Positions 17,283-25,295 are shown, counted from the stretch's first letter. The stretch is DNA of 58,204 nucleotides from Oscillospiraceae bacterium (GCA_016295145.1 JAEDLR010000004.1:1-58204); one strand, 5' to 3'. Translations and numbers: made by a program. The notes: generated by a model from the letters alone, not told the origin.

Positions 17283-18554
17283 TCAATCCTTGGTCAGATG
17301 CTCTGCCCGTTGCTGTGCTTCGGCATACAGCTTTTCCATATCAAGGCCCATGCAGTAGCTGCCGTTTTCGTACAGGATCTTCCCTGCACAAATTGTCATA
17401 GCGATATTTTGCTTGCCACCGCTGTATACCAGATTGCGCACCACATCGTGAATCGGCCGCAGATTGGGCATTGCCGTATCCACCACAATGAAATCCGCCT
17501 GTTTGCCAACCGCCAGCATATCGCAGTCATGAAGCCCCATTGCTTTGGCAGAACCGACGGTTGCCGCCTTGAGGATCTCGGTGGCAGGTACGGCAGCGGC
17601 ATCATTGCAGCGCAGACGCTGTAACGTTGCCGCAAGATACATCTCGCGGAAGGGGTCAACCGCGTTGTTGCTTGCAGGGCCATCGGTGCCCAGTGCCAGA
17701 TGCACCCCCTGTGCCAGACATTCCTGCAGCGGCGCAATGCCGCTGGCAAGCTTTGCATTGGACGCAGGACAACTGACAAGATACAGTCCCTTGTCGGCAA
17801 AGATCTTGCGGTCGGCTGCATCCAGCCACACCCCGTGGAATCCACCGCCGCCGTATTCCCATAACCCCAGTTCGGCAAAATGCTGTGCAGGTGTACAGCC
17901 GTTGCGCGCGATGCATTCATCGTGCTCTTTTTTGGTCTCGCTGATATGGGTGTACACGGGCTGTTTTTCTGCTTGTGCAAGCTTTGCGATCTCCCTGCGC
18001 AATGCAGGGGTCGTGGTATATTCCGAGTGGAATCCCAGACGGTACTGCACCAGCGGATGATAGCTGCAAAACTGCTCGTACATCCGTTGCAGGCGGTCGA
18101 TCTCTACAGCATCGCCGCTGATACCGCTGCAAAGCACGGTGCGAAAGCCGCATGCAATGCCTGCCTGTACAATGGCTTCGGGTTCAAGATACATATCAAA
18201 GGCAGCGGTAAAGCCCGAAGAAAGATATTCTGCAATGGCAAGCTTGGTAAAGACATACACATCATCGGGTGTCAGGCGTTCCTCGTAGGGGAATACCTTT
18301 TCAAAAAGCCACTGCTGCAAGGGCACATCCTCCGCAAAGGAGCGCAGAAAGGTCATGGCAGAATGGGCGTGGGCATTCTTGAATGAGGGCATCAGCAACT
18401 TGCCTTGCAGATCGATTTCGCGGTCAAAATTGGGCAGCACTGCAGGGGTTTCGCCCATATAGGTGATGCGGTCACCCTTTGTCCACAGCTCACCTTTGCG
18501 AAGAATGAGGTCATTTTCCATTGCGAGTATCTCGGCATTGTAGAATCGAAGCAT
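17283..18554 (-). CDS. Amidohydrolase, S-adenosylhomocysteine/methylthioadenosine deaminase-like
   Basis: 423 residues, metal-dependent hydrolase of the TrzN/MtaD subgroup of the amidohydrolase superfamily. Metal ligands: H62-A-H64 in NAHAHS, a His in GFHSEY near 174, a His in YTHISETK near 202 and the catalytic Asp in GTDGPASNN near 294. In MtaD-type enzymes these deaminate SAH, MTA or adenosine to inosine forms. It is the last gene of a leftward operon that also carries ahcY, which strongly favours SAH or a derivative as substrate. The start follows AAAGGA by about 11 bases. Other cytosine- or guanine-type deaminase functions are less likely. Confidence 0.85.
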   Translation of the reverse strand: MLRFYNAEILAMENDLILRKGELWTKGDRITYMGETPAVLPNFDREIDLQGKLLMPSFKNAHAHSAMTFLRSFAEDVPLQQWLFEKVFPYEERLTPDDVYVFTKLAIAEYLSSGFTAAFDMYLEPEAIVQAGIACGFRTVLCSGISGDAVEIDRLQRMYEQFCSYHPLVQYRLGFHSEYTTTPALRREIAKLAQAEKQPVYTHISETKKEHDECIARNGCTPAQHFAELGLWEYGGGGFHGVWLDAADRKIFADKGLYLVSCPASNAKLASGIAPLQECLAQGVHLALGTDGPASNNAVDPFREMYLAATLQRLRCNDAAAVPATEILKAATVGSAKAMGLHDCDMLAVGKQADFIVVDTAMPNLRPIHDVVRNLVYSGGKQNIAMTICAGKILYENGSYCMGLDMEKLYAEAQQRAEHLTKD

Positions 18555-18575
18555 CGTTTTTGAAATCCTTTCAGA

Positions 18576-19085
18576 TTATAGATTGCCGTACTGCTGCATC
18601 ACCTCGGACATTGCCAGAACAGTACGGGCGATGGTTTCACGGTCTTGTGAAGTATCGCGAAAAGTCGCCTGCGTAAGTGCAAAGAGATAATCGCCATAGT
18701 TGTGCAGTACCGCCTTGTTCCGTGCGATCAGTGCCTGCAGCATATTGCGCGGTGGGTACTCCGGCTCCTTGATGCGTTCCCATACGCACATATCAAGGGT
18801 TTGCACAAGCTGCGTGCAGCAGACAAGAAACACTGACTCCATGCGGTCAAAGAGAGGGTCAACGCGCTGTGATTTTTCCAGCTTTTTGCGTTGCTGCTGG
18901 AACTGTTCAAACTGCTCGCACATTTCGTCCAGTGTGCGCAGCAGATCCTTGACGCGAAAACAGAATCGTTGTTCCGTCTGCAAAAAGATGAACCGTTTTC
19001 CTGTCTTGCCGATGTTCTGCTGTGTCCAGGCTCGCAAAGTGTGCAGAGGTTTGTTTTTGCGTTTGATTTCAAAGATGGCAAACAT
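18576..19085 (-). CDS. Unknown 169-residue protein between ahcY and the deaminase
   Basis: Not recognised. Soluble, rich in Gln, Arg and Leu, mostly helical. The N-terminal 45 residues are basic and beta-like (KRFIFLQTEQRFCFRVKD near 30-47); residues about 48-75 could form a coiled coil; the C-terminal third (about 118-165) carries R-N-K-A-V-L-H-N-Y and is predicted helical. No signal peptide or membrane segment. It lies 39 bases after ahcY and 21 before the deaminase on the same strand, so it is almost certainly co-transcribed and may serve the same pathway. Confidence 0.75.
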   Translation of the reverse strand: MFAIFEIKRKNKPLHTLRAWTQQNIGKTGKRFIFLQTEQRFCFRVKDLLRTLDEMCEQFEQFQQQRKKLEKSQRVDPLFDRMESVFLVCCTQLVQTLDMCVWERIKEPEYPPRNMLQALIARNKAVLHNYGDYLFALTQATFRDTSQDRETIARTVLAMSEVMQQYGNL

Positions 19086-19124
19086 GGTGTCTGACCTTTC
19101 ATGTTCCGCTGCGATTGGTTTCGG

Positions 19125-20378
19125 TTAGGGCGTTTCGCCCTCCCATCCTGCAAGATATGCGGCCTGCTCCTCGGTCAGTGTATCAATGGCAACACCCATG
19201 GAGGCAAGCTTGCGGCGTGCCACCATCTGATCGACCGAACGGGGCACGGTAATCAGGGTATCGGTGATTTGTTGCCGGTTTTTGATGAGATACTCCGCAC
19301 TCAGAGCCTGAATGGCAAAACTCATATCCATGATTTCGGCAGGATGGCCGTCACCGGCAGCAAGATTCACCAGTCTGCCCTCTGCAATGACATACAATGT
19401 GTTGCCGTTTGGGAGGGTGTAGCCTACAATGTTGTTGCGTGCCGTAAACGAGCTGACAGCCATTTTTCGCAGACAAGCCATATCGACTTCCACATCAAAA
19501 TGGCCTGCATTGCACAGAATCGCGCCGTCTTTCATGTTCACAAAGCTGTTTTCGGTGATGACCTTATCACATCCCGTAACGGTGACAAAGAAATCGCCGA
19601 TCTTTGCAGCTTCCTCCATCGGCATCACATCAAAGCCGTCCATGATCGCTTCGATTGCCTTAACAGGGTCAATTTCTGTTACAATGACATTGGCACCCAG
19701 CCCCTTTGCACGCATTGCCGTGCCCTTACCGCACCAGCCATAGCCCGCCACAACCACATTTTTGCCTGCCACAATCAGGTTGGCGGTGCGATTGATGCCG
19801 TCCCACACGGATTGTCCCGTACCGTAGCGGTTATCAAACAGATGCTTGCAGTCGGCATCGTTGACCAGCATCATGGGGAATTGCAGCTTGCCCTCTTTTG
19901 CCATTGCTTTCAGACGCAGGATACCCGTTGTGGTTTCCTCGCATCCGCCGATGACATTGGAAAGCAACTGTGGATATTCGTTATGGATCAGCGAAACCAG
20001 ATCGCCGCCATCATCAATGATAAAATGCGGTGCGATCTCAATGACGCGGCGGGTATGTGCCAGATATTCTTCTTCGGTGGCACCGTGCCAGGCAAACACA
20101 TTCAGGCCGCCGTGTACCAGAGCCGCAGCAATATCATCCTGTGTAGAGAGGGGATTGGAGCCTGTAATGTACATCTCCGCGCCTCCTGCCGCCATTACCC
20201 GGCAGAGATATGCAGTTTTTGCCTCCAGATGAATCGACAGTGCAATGCGCAGACCTGCAAAGGGCTTTGTCTGTGCAAATTCGGCTTCAATGCCGCGCAG
20301 CAGGGGCATATTGTTCTTTACCCAGTTGATTTTCCGTTCGCCGCTTTCCCATAGCAGCGCATCTCTGATCTGGCTCAT
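19125..20378 (-). CDS. ahcY: S-adenosylhomocysteine hydrolase, short (possibly inosylhomocysteine-specific) type
   Basis: NAD-dependent reversible cleavage of SAH to homocysteine and the nucleoside. 417 residues. The NAD fold motif GYGWCGKG is near 214-221; NPLSTQDD near 78-85 and NAGHFDVEVDM near 293-303 are family hallmarks. The substrate-base segment reads H-L-E-A-K-T near residues 50-55, where classical enzymes have H-x-T-x-Q-T, and the protein stops at about the point where classical enzymes continue to a Lys/Tyr-containing tail. Both traits match the archaeal/Thermotoga-like group, some members of which prefer S-inosylhomocysteine. ATG 20378 is preferred over GTG 20384 by spacing from AAAGGA. 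Confidence 0.92.
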   Translation of the reverse strand: MSQIRDALLWESGERKINWVKNNMPLLRGIEAEFAQTKPFAGLRIALSIHLEAKTAYLCRVMAAGGAEMYITGSNPLSTQDDIAAALVHGGLNVFAWHGATEEEYLAHTRRVIEIAPHFIIDDGGDLVSLIHNEYPQLLSNVIGGCEETTTGILRLKAMAKEGKLQFPMMLVNDADCKHLFDNRYGTGQSVWDGINRTANLIVAGKNVVVAGYGWCGKGTAMRAKGLGANVIVTEIDPVKAIEAIMDGFDVMPMEEAAKIGDFFVTVTGCDKVITENSFVNMKDGAILCNAGHFDVEVDMACLRKMAVSSFTARNNIVGYTLPNGNTLYVIAEGRLVNLAAGDGHPAEIMDMSFAIQALSAEYLIKNRQQITDTLITVPRSVDQMVARRKLASMGVAIDTLTEEQAAYLAGWEGETP

Positions 20379-20403
20379 ACTCACCGTATCCTTTCGTTCT
20401 GTA

Positions 20404-21546
20404 TTATTCGGTCATGCCGGGCACTTTCAGTTCGTAGCCGTTGACTTCAATCACAGCCTCATCCAGTGCAATGACCATGCAGTGTCTGCCGTTCACCGTT
20501 TCCAGGCGCACCTTGTCCTTGGCATCGTTTTTCACATTCACTACGATTTCGGGGGTGCGGATGATGGTTTTCGGCTGCACAAGCCGTTCCGGTTTCAGCG
20601 TCGTTTCCACGCACTCCTTGAATACTTCTTCGGTGCGCTCCAGCTTGTCCTCCGGCACGCCGGCGTCCTGCAGCATACGGTGCAGAATATGCCCCGTGAT
20701 CTCTGTAGGTGCCTCATCGCTCTTATTTTTTGCAACGATCTGCTCCAGCTTTTCGTTGACCGTGGCAACCGCTTCGTAGGTGAGATCATCGCCCAGAAGC
20801 TGCTGCATCACCTGTTTCATGCTGCCCTGTTCCTCATCAATGGTCGCTTCGGTCTCACAGCCGAGAAAATCTTCCACCAGTTTATCGTTGGGCGCGTTGG
20901 GTGTTTTGGTGTAGTACATCACATGATTGACATCTGCCGCGCGGTCGCTGAATGCCGGAAACAGAAAGCCGTCCTTGGGTGCCTTGCCAATGATGGCATC
21001 CTTGCTCTCCTGACGGAAGATCTCATCATCAAAGCTGCTGTAAGCCAGTGTGCTTTCTCCAGAACCCACAGGGCAGAGTGCCACCACAATATATCGGTAG
21101 ATGTGGTCATTGTTCTCATCGTCCAGCTCGTCCATTTTGTTCTTTCGGGGCGCGGAGTATTGACAATAGGCAGCAAGCACCGCAAAAGGCTCATCTGCGA
21201 ATACGGTATCTGAAAGCTTTGTGAGGAAGGCCATGGCAGCTTCTTCGTCTTTCAGTTCCGAGCGCAGCAGTGCAGTCAGCATATTCTGGGGCGTGCCCTC
21301 GGCATACTCTGCATTGCGGAATGCAAGCTCTGCGGTGGATTTCCCGATGGCAGGGCAAAGCACCTTCTTCATGGTGGCAAAGAGGATGTCGGTTTCCTGC
21401 TCCGTGATCTTGTGATAGGGGCGCAGACGCATACCGCGCACATCACCTTTGACATCAATCAGGGCAGTCAGTACCTGTTCCATGGAAAAATACTTGGCTT
21501 CTGGGCCAAAGTGGTTGCGAATCTCGGTCATTTCTTTGCGATTCAT
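20404..21546 (-). CDS. DUF4317 family protein
   Basis: 380 residues, cytoplasmic, acidic. It matches the DUF4317 family, widespread in Clostridia and of unknown function, notably in the central AFSDRAADVNHVMYYTK near residues 184-200 and the following LGCE, and in the N-terminal MNRKEMTEIRNHF. The ATG at 21546 has AGGAG upstream; codons before it cover the promoter. It is the first gene after the 21581-21609 promoter, 25 bases before ahcY, so it leads the SAH operon. Confidence 0.85.
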   Translation of the reverse strand: MNRKEMTEIRNHFGPEAKYFSMEQVLTALIDVKGDVRGMRLRPYHKITEQETDILFATMKKVLCPAIGKSTAELAFRNAEYAEGTPQNMLTALLRSELKDEEAAMAFLTKLSDTVFADEPFAVLAAYCQYSAPRKNKMDELDDENNDHIYRYIVVALCPVGSGESTLAYSSFDDEIFRQESKDAIIGKAPKDGFLFPAFSDRAADVNHVMYYTKTPNAPNDKLVEDFLGCETEATIDEEQGSMKQVMQQLLGDDLTYEAVATVNEKLEQIVAKNKSDEAPTEITGHILHRMLQDAGVPEDKLERTEEVFKECVETTLKPERLVQPKTIIRTPEIVVNVKNDAKDKVRLETVNGRHCMVIALDEAVIEVNGYELKVPGMTE

Positions 21547-21580
21547 TTGTAATCTCCTGTTCCGTATAATGTGTATTTCC

Positions 21581-21609
21581 AGTATATCACAACCGCCCCT
21601 GCTTGTCAA
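21581..21609 (-). promoter_or_regulatory. Promoter of the DUF4317-ahcY-deaminase operon
   Basis: Reading leftward: TTGACA (21609-21604), 17-base spacer, TATACT (21586-21581). A consensus housekeeping promoter 35 bases before the DUF4317 start. Confidence 0.88.
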
Positions 21610-21635
21610 GATTTGGGCAGCGTGGTGCAGCAAAC

Positions 21636-21665
21636 AGCGGTACCCTCATTGTTGAGAATACCGCT
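21636..21665 (-). terminator. Probable terminator of the acetylesterase gene
   Basis: Leftward hairpin AGCGGTA/TACCGCT (21659-21665 with 21636-21642), with an inner CTCA/TGAG pairing, just after the stop of the 21671 gene. The following T-run is weak (GTTTGC). Confidence 0.5.
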
Positions 21666-21670
21666 TGATT

Positions 21671-23179
21671 TCAGTGTGCGCGATCGGTGCGGAACGGTGC
21701 AAGGGGCAATTCGTTTGCGCCGAATACCGTGGGTATCATGTAATTTGACCACGCGTATCTTGCATACATGGGGGCGTCAACATCATCCGCAGTCAGGGTG
21801 ATGCAGTCAGGTGTAAGCACCGCCCTTGCCGGGTGATATACACCGTCTGCACCTGCGATCTCAAAGCCTGTTGGTTCGCCCTTGAGCAGAAAGCCCTCTG
21901 CCGCATGGTCGATGCGCAGCACCATGGTATTTCCCACACTGTAGCAGTCACGGAACATCGGTGCGCAAGCTTCGCTTTCCCATACGCGGTCATAGACCAG
22001 ATACAACGCCTGCAATGCCAGCCGTTCGCCAACGGTTTTCTTATCGGTCGGGTGGATGTTATCCAACTCGCCGCAGTCAGTCAGCACGGCAAGTCCCGTT
22101 TTCCGCAGGTCGTGATACACCTTTGCCTGTGCCTCACGGATTTTGCACCAGTGCTGATAATCGGGGTCGTGTGCATATTTGAACATGGGCAATTGTACAT
22201 TGAGAAAGTAGAGGTTCTCATCGTTCCAGTCATCGCGCCACTGATGTACCAGTGCGGTGAGAAGTTCCTCGTAGGTGTCGGGGCGATGATCGTCCGACTC
22301 GCCCTGATAGTACAGGAATCCGCGCAGGGTGTAGGGGCAGACGCGCTGCAGCATGGTCTCGTACAAACCGCCGGGACGGTATTCGTTTTTTGGCCCCATC
22401 GGGCCGGGAAATTTCGATTCGCCGCAGACCTCCAGTACTCTTGCCCATGAGCAGCCCGGCTCATCAGCATAGCACTGTCCGCAGCGCACATTCCATGCAT
22501 CCTGGTAGACAATGTATTCGTCATATTCCCGGATGTGCTCCTCAAGGGTCTTGCCTTCCATTGCCTTGTCGTAGTCCTCAAGGTAGGGGCGCAGTGCAGT
22601 GTGCTGTTCGATGGTGCTGCGGGAGATCCATGCCGTTGCGGAGGTACCGCCCCAGTTGCAGCCGATGAGCCCCACGGTAACGCCCAATTCCTCGGCAATG
22701 CGCAGCGCAAAATACAAGCCTACTGCCGACCACGCTCTTGCGCTTTCGGGAGTCGCCTCCGACCAGCAGGTATTGCGCTCAATGGCATCAAAGTTCTCGT
22801 CCTTGATGCGCTGCTTGGGGGTGTAGTAAAACCGCACGCCGCATTCAGGGGTCAGCGATTGCAGCAGCGCCTCGCCGTTTTTCTCACTGTGGATTTCAAA
22901 TTCCATGTTGCTCTGTCCGCCGCAGAGCCAGACCTCGCCCACTGCAATATCGTGAAATGTAACGGTATCCTGTTGCCCTTTTACCACCATTTGCAGACCC
23001 GTTGCGGCTGCCATCGGCGGCAAGAATACCTGCCATTTGCCATCGGCGGCAACGGCAGATACGGTATATCCGCCAAACAGCACGGAAACCTGTTCGCCGT
23101 CCGGGGCCTCGCCCCATACTGCAATGCGCTTTTCGCGCTGCAGCACCATATGATCACTGAAAACTGCGGCTACTCGCAT
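21671..23179 (-). CDS. SASA-domain carbohydrate acetylesterase (sialate O-acetylesterase-like)
   Basis: 502 residues. The family removes O-acetyl groups from sialic acids or plant polysaccharide fragments. The catalytic Ser is in CGGQSNMEFE near 83-92 and the Asp/His pair in LDNIHPTDK near 382-390, the SGNH-like arrangement of the SASA family; the N-terminal beta domain contains FSDHMVLQRE near 7-16. No signal peptide, so the enzyme should act in the cytoplasm on imported acetylated oligosaccharides. The ATG at 23179 has AAGGAG 8 bases upstream; the GTG three codons earlier overlaps that site. Substrate uncertain. Confidence 0.88.
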   Translation of the reverse strand: MRVAAVFSDHMVLQREKRIAVWGEAPDGEQVSVLFGGYTVSAVAADGKWQVFLPPMAAATGLQMVVKGQQDTVTFHDIAVGEVWLCGGQSNMEFEIHSEKNGEALLQSLTPECGVRFYYTPKQRIKDENFDAIERNTCWSEATPESARAWSAVGLYFALRIAEELGVTVGLIGCNWGGTSATAWISRSTIEQHTALRPYLEDYDKAMEGKTLEEHIREYDEYIVYQDAWNVRCGQCYADEPGCSWARVLEVCGESKFPGPMGPKNEYRPGGLYETMLQRVCPYTLRGFLYYQGESDDHRPDTYEELLTALVHQWRDDWNDENLYFLNVQLPMFKYAHDPDYQHWCKIREAQAKVYHDLRKTGLAVLTDCGELDNIHPTDKKTVGERLALQALYLVYDRVWESEACAPMFRDCYSVGNTMVLRIDHAAEGFLLKGEPTGFEIAGADGVYHPARAVLTPDCITLTADDVDAPMYARYAWSNYMIPTVFGANELPLAPFRTDRAH

Positions 23180-23214
23180 GAGAAACACTCCTTGTTTGTT
23201 TGATTCTTTCGAAC

Positions 23215-23254
23215 GGTATCAGATACCACATGATTCTTACTATCAGATGATAGT
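23215..23254. promoter_or_regulatory. Two inverted repeats sharing TATCAGAT, possible operator
   Basis: Upstream of the acetylesterase: GGTATCAGATACC (23215-23227) and ACTATCAGATGATAGT (23239-23254, two 7-bp arms). Both contain TATCAGAT, 24 bases apart, so the same face of the helix within about two turns. The arrangement suggests a sugar-responsive regulator. No clean -35/-10 pair was identified beside it. Confidence 0.45.
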
Positions 23255-23296
23255 ACACATTTGCTCTATCTGCTGCATATGATACAGCAGCGATAT

Positions 23297-23785
23297 CTAA
23301 AGCGGTACATCTCCATGGCTGACAACATACTGGTCACCCACCAGATCAATCAACGCATAGGCTGCCGGCTGACCGTCACGAGGGCGGGCAGCACTGCCCG
23401 GCGATACGATGCGTACCCCCTGCTGTACATTGTCATAGCGGCAGTGCAGATGCCCGAATATGGCAAGATCTGCACCTGCCTGCACTGCATAGTGGTACAG
23501 CGAACCGATGCTTGCTCCCATATGTATATGACCATGCACCGCCAATAAGCGGTGACCGTTTTCCAACTCCAGCACCAGCTCTGTGGGGGAAGTGCTTGAG
23601 AAATCACAATTGCCTTTTACATGATAAGTACGCCCCGTGTATGTAGGGTACGCCATCAGAAAGCTGTTCAGCTCCCGTTCACCGTCACCGCAGTGAATGT
23701 ACAGATCCGCTTCGGGGTGCAGCAGAAATACCTTTTCCAGTGCCTCGATTTTGCCGTGGGTATCGGAGATTGCCAAAATCCGCAT
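23297..23785 (-). CDS. YfcE/MJ0936-type metallophosphodiesterase
   Basis: 162 residues, calcineurin-like metallophosphatase. Metal ligands: SDTHG near 7-11, CGDGE near 32-36, KGNCD near 57-61, VHGHIHMG near 83-90 and FGHLHCR near 109-115, all in the expected order. The family hydrolyses simple phosphodiesters; the cellular substrate is not known. The start at 23785 has GGGAGG upstream and its own promoter (23818-23846). Confidence 0.9.
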   Translation of the reverse strand: MRILAISDTHGKIEALEKVFLLHPEADLYIHCGDGERELNSFLMAYPTYTGRTYHVKGNCDFSSTSPTELVLELENGHRLLAVHGHIHMGASIGSLYHYAVQAGADLAIFGHLHCRYDNVQQGVRIVSPGSAARPRDGQPAAYALIDLVGDQYVVSHGDVPL

Positions 23786-23817
23786 CGTTGCCCGAACCTC
23801 CCGTTCTGTTTTTCTGT

Positions 23818-23846
23818 ATTATAGCATAAAAATAGAACACCGTCAA
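23818..23846 (-). promoter_or_regulatory. Promoter of the YfcE-like gene
   Basis: Reading leftward: TTGACG (23846-23841), 17-base spacer, TATAAT (23823-23818). Confidence 0.87.
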
Positions 23847-23875
23847 TTCTTTTTTGCATGAAAGGAGTCATCTTT

Positions 23876-24121
23876 ATGGTACAAAGACCCAAGGACTCGC
23901 CCCAATTGGACGCATTGCTGCAAGCGGTCAGCAAGAAACTGGGTGTGCCCGCCGAAACGCTCAGGGCGGAGCTGAAGGAAGGCAAATTCGATGCGGCACT
24001 GGCAAGCATGAAGCCCAAGGACGCAGCGGCATTTCAGCAACTGCTTGCAAATCCGCAACGGTTGCAGCAGATGATGAACAGTCAGCAGGCAAAGGCACTG
24101 TACGAAAAGCTCAAACACTGA
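23876..24121 (+). CDS. Unknown 81-residue helical protein
   Basis: Not recognised. Short, highly charged and helical, with PAETLRAELKEGKFDAAL near 24-41 and a C-terminal Q/N-rich amphipathic helix (PQRLQQMMNSQQAKALYEKL near 60-79). No signal peptide or membrane segment. The ATG at 23876 follows AAAGGAG by 8 bases; an earlier in-frame ATG at 23858 precedes that site. First of four small genes in one direction that end with bofA, so a sporulation link is possible. Confidence 0.72.
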   Translation: MVQRPKDSPQLDALLQAVSKKLGVPAETLRAELKEGKFDAALASMKPKDAAAFQQLLANPQRLQQMMNSQQAKALYEKLKH

Positions 24122-24151
24122 CCGAAGCAATCAGGAAGGGAGGCGGCGATT

Positions 24152-24523
24152 GTGGATGACCTTTCCGAAAAGCTGCAATCGCTGCTTTCGGATCCCGAGA
24201 GTATGCAAAACCTGGCAGAATTGGCTGCCATGCTGCAGGGCGGTGGGGGAGAAGCATCCGCCGAGGATCCCCCACAGGCTGACAGCACTGATGCCGACAG
24301 CGGAAATGGTTTTGATTTTTCAAAGTTGCTGTTGGTGGGCGAAATTTTCTCGCAGATGCAAGAAAAGGACGACGAAACGCAGCTTCTGTTGGCACTGAAG
24401 CCGTATTTAAGTGAGCAGCGCAGCAAACGCGTAGACCGTGCTGTAAAGCTGCTGCGATTATACAGTGTATTTCTTTCGCTGAAAGAAAAGGGGCTGCTGA
24501 ATGATCTGGCAGACGCTTTGTAA
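24152..24523 (+). CDS. Unknown 123-residue protein (GTG start)
   Basis: Not recognised. An N-terminal helix (LSEKLQSLLSDPESMQNLAE near 4-23) and a Gly/Asp/Ser-rich hinge (about 30-55) precede a C-terminal helical half with LLLALKPYLSEQRSKRVDRA near 78-97. GTG start follows GGGAGG by 8 bases. The LLLALKPYL-type segment resembles the tail of the next gene product (LLLALAYIIL), hinting at related or interacting proteins. Second gene of the bofA cluster. Confidence 0.7.
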   Translation: MDDLSEKLQSLLSDPESMQNLAELAAMLQGGGGEASAEDPPQADSTDADSGNGFDFSKLLLVGEIFSQMQEKDDETQLLLALKPYLSEQRSKRVDRAVKLLRLYSVFLSLKEKGLLNDLADAL

Positions 24524-24592
24524 GGCTTACGGCAGCATGCCATCATCTTGATACGCAGCCGATCACCATACTTTGGACAGGAGGTGCGCACA

Positions 24593-24889
24593 ATGCCACC
24601 CCAGCGAAGATTCCCCTTTCAGGGGCCAAGACCCATGCCGCAGAACCGACAGCAGATGCGATCGGCAGGGCAAGCACAGCATCCCTCCGAGGAGATACAG
24701 CAACCGCAGTATGCAGCACCGTTACCCACCCCTAAAAGTATCCCCACTGCGCAAAATTCCAATCCACTGCGGTCACTGTTGAAAAATCTTGACAGTGATA
24801 CTTTGCTGATTCTGGCAGTGCTGCTTTTGCTTTCCAAAGAGCAGAAAGACCGTCGGCTGCTGTTGGCACTGGCGTATATCATACTGTAA
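24593..24889 (+). CDS. Unknown 98-residue Pro/Gln-rich protein with hydrophobic tail
   Basis: Not recognised. Residues 1-60 are rich in Pro, Gln and Arg (RRFPFQGPRPMPQNRQQMR near 4-22) and look disordered. Residues about 67-98 hold DSDTLLILAVLLLLSKEQKD and LLLALAYIIL, two short hydrophobic stretches around a charged turn, likely a membrane hairpin or tail anchor. Proline-rich head plus hydrophobic tail recalls small spore-surface or forespore-membrane proteins, which is only an inference. The ATG at 24593 follows AGGAGGTG. Confidence 0.7.
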   Translation: MPPQRRFPFQGPRPMPQNRQQMRSAGQAQHPSEEIQQPQYAAPLPTPKSIPTAQNSNPLRSLLKNLDSDTLLILAVLLLLSKEQKDRRLLLALAYIIL

Positions 24890-24909
24890 ATCTGTAAAGG
24901 AGCGATACT

Positions 24910-25191
24910 GTGGACAAGCTGTTGGAACGACTTCCCCCCGAACTGCTGCTGACTGCCTTTGCAGCGATCTCTTTGGTGACCATGCTGTGGGCAATCTGCA
25001 AATATCGGCACGCTCTGCGCTCGCTTTTCATCAGCAGTGTGATGGGGCTGGGCGCATTGCTGATCTGCTATTTTTTTGGCGAAGAGATCGGCTGTTATCT
25101 GCCGCTGAATATGTTGCATATCGGCGCTGCGGCAGTACTGGGCGTACCGGGTGTGCTGCTGCTGTTGGCGATGCAACTGCTATCCCCGTAA
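24910..25191 (+). CDS. bofA: BofA-like pro-sigma-K processing inhibitor
   Basis: 93 residues with two or three membrane helices. In Bacillus, BofA holds the SpoIVFB protease inactive in the outer forespore membrane until the SpoIVB signal arrives. The family pattern is visible: SSVMGLGALLICYFFG near 42-57, PLNMLHIGAAAVLGVPGVLL near 64-83, then AMQLL. GTG start after AAAGGAG with 7-base spacing. It closes a four-gene run of small proteins; the recR/dnaX neighbours common in Bacillus are not here. Confidence 0.78.
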   Translation: MDKLLERLPPELLLTAFAAISLVTMLWAICKYRHALRSLFISSVMGLGALLICYFFGEEIGCYLPLNMLHIGAAAVLGVPGVLLLLAMQLLSP

Positions 25192-25247
25192 CGGAGCATG
25201 ACAGCGCCAAACGAAGGACGGTGTGCTTTGTGCGCCGTGGGTATTGC

Positions 25248-25279
25248 AAAAAAACAGCCGCCGAAAAGCTCGGCGGCTG
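25248..25279 (-). terminator. Rho-independent terminator of the 25296 secreted-protein gene
   Basis: A perfect 10-bp stem, CAGCCGCCGA (25255-25264) and TCGGCGGCTG (25270-25279), with seven T's on the leftward strand (25254-25248). It also lies after rightward bofA but has no T-run in that direction. Confidence 0.9.
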
Positions 25280-25295
25280 TGCAGTTGCTGTGAGA

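Noticed and set aside
19101..20354. 417-codon plus-strand frame
   Set aside because: Exact antisense shadow of ahcY; no start signals and no recognisable motifs.
23858..23875. Upstream ATG as start of the 81-residue protein
   Set aside because: The AAAGGAG site lies after this ATG and 8 bases before the ATG at 23876, so the latter is the better start.
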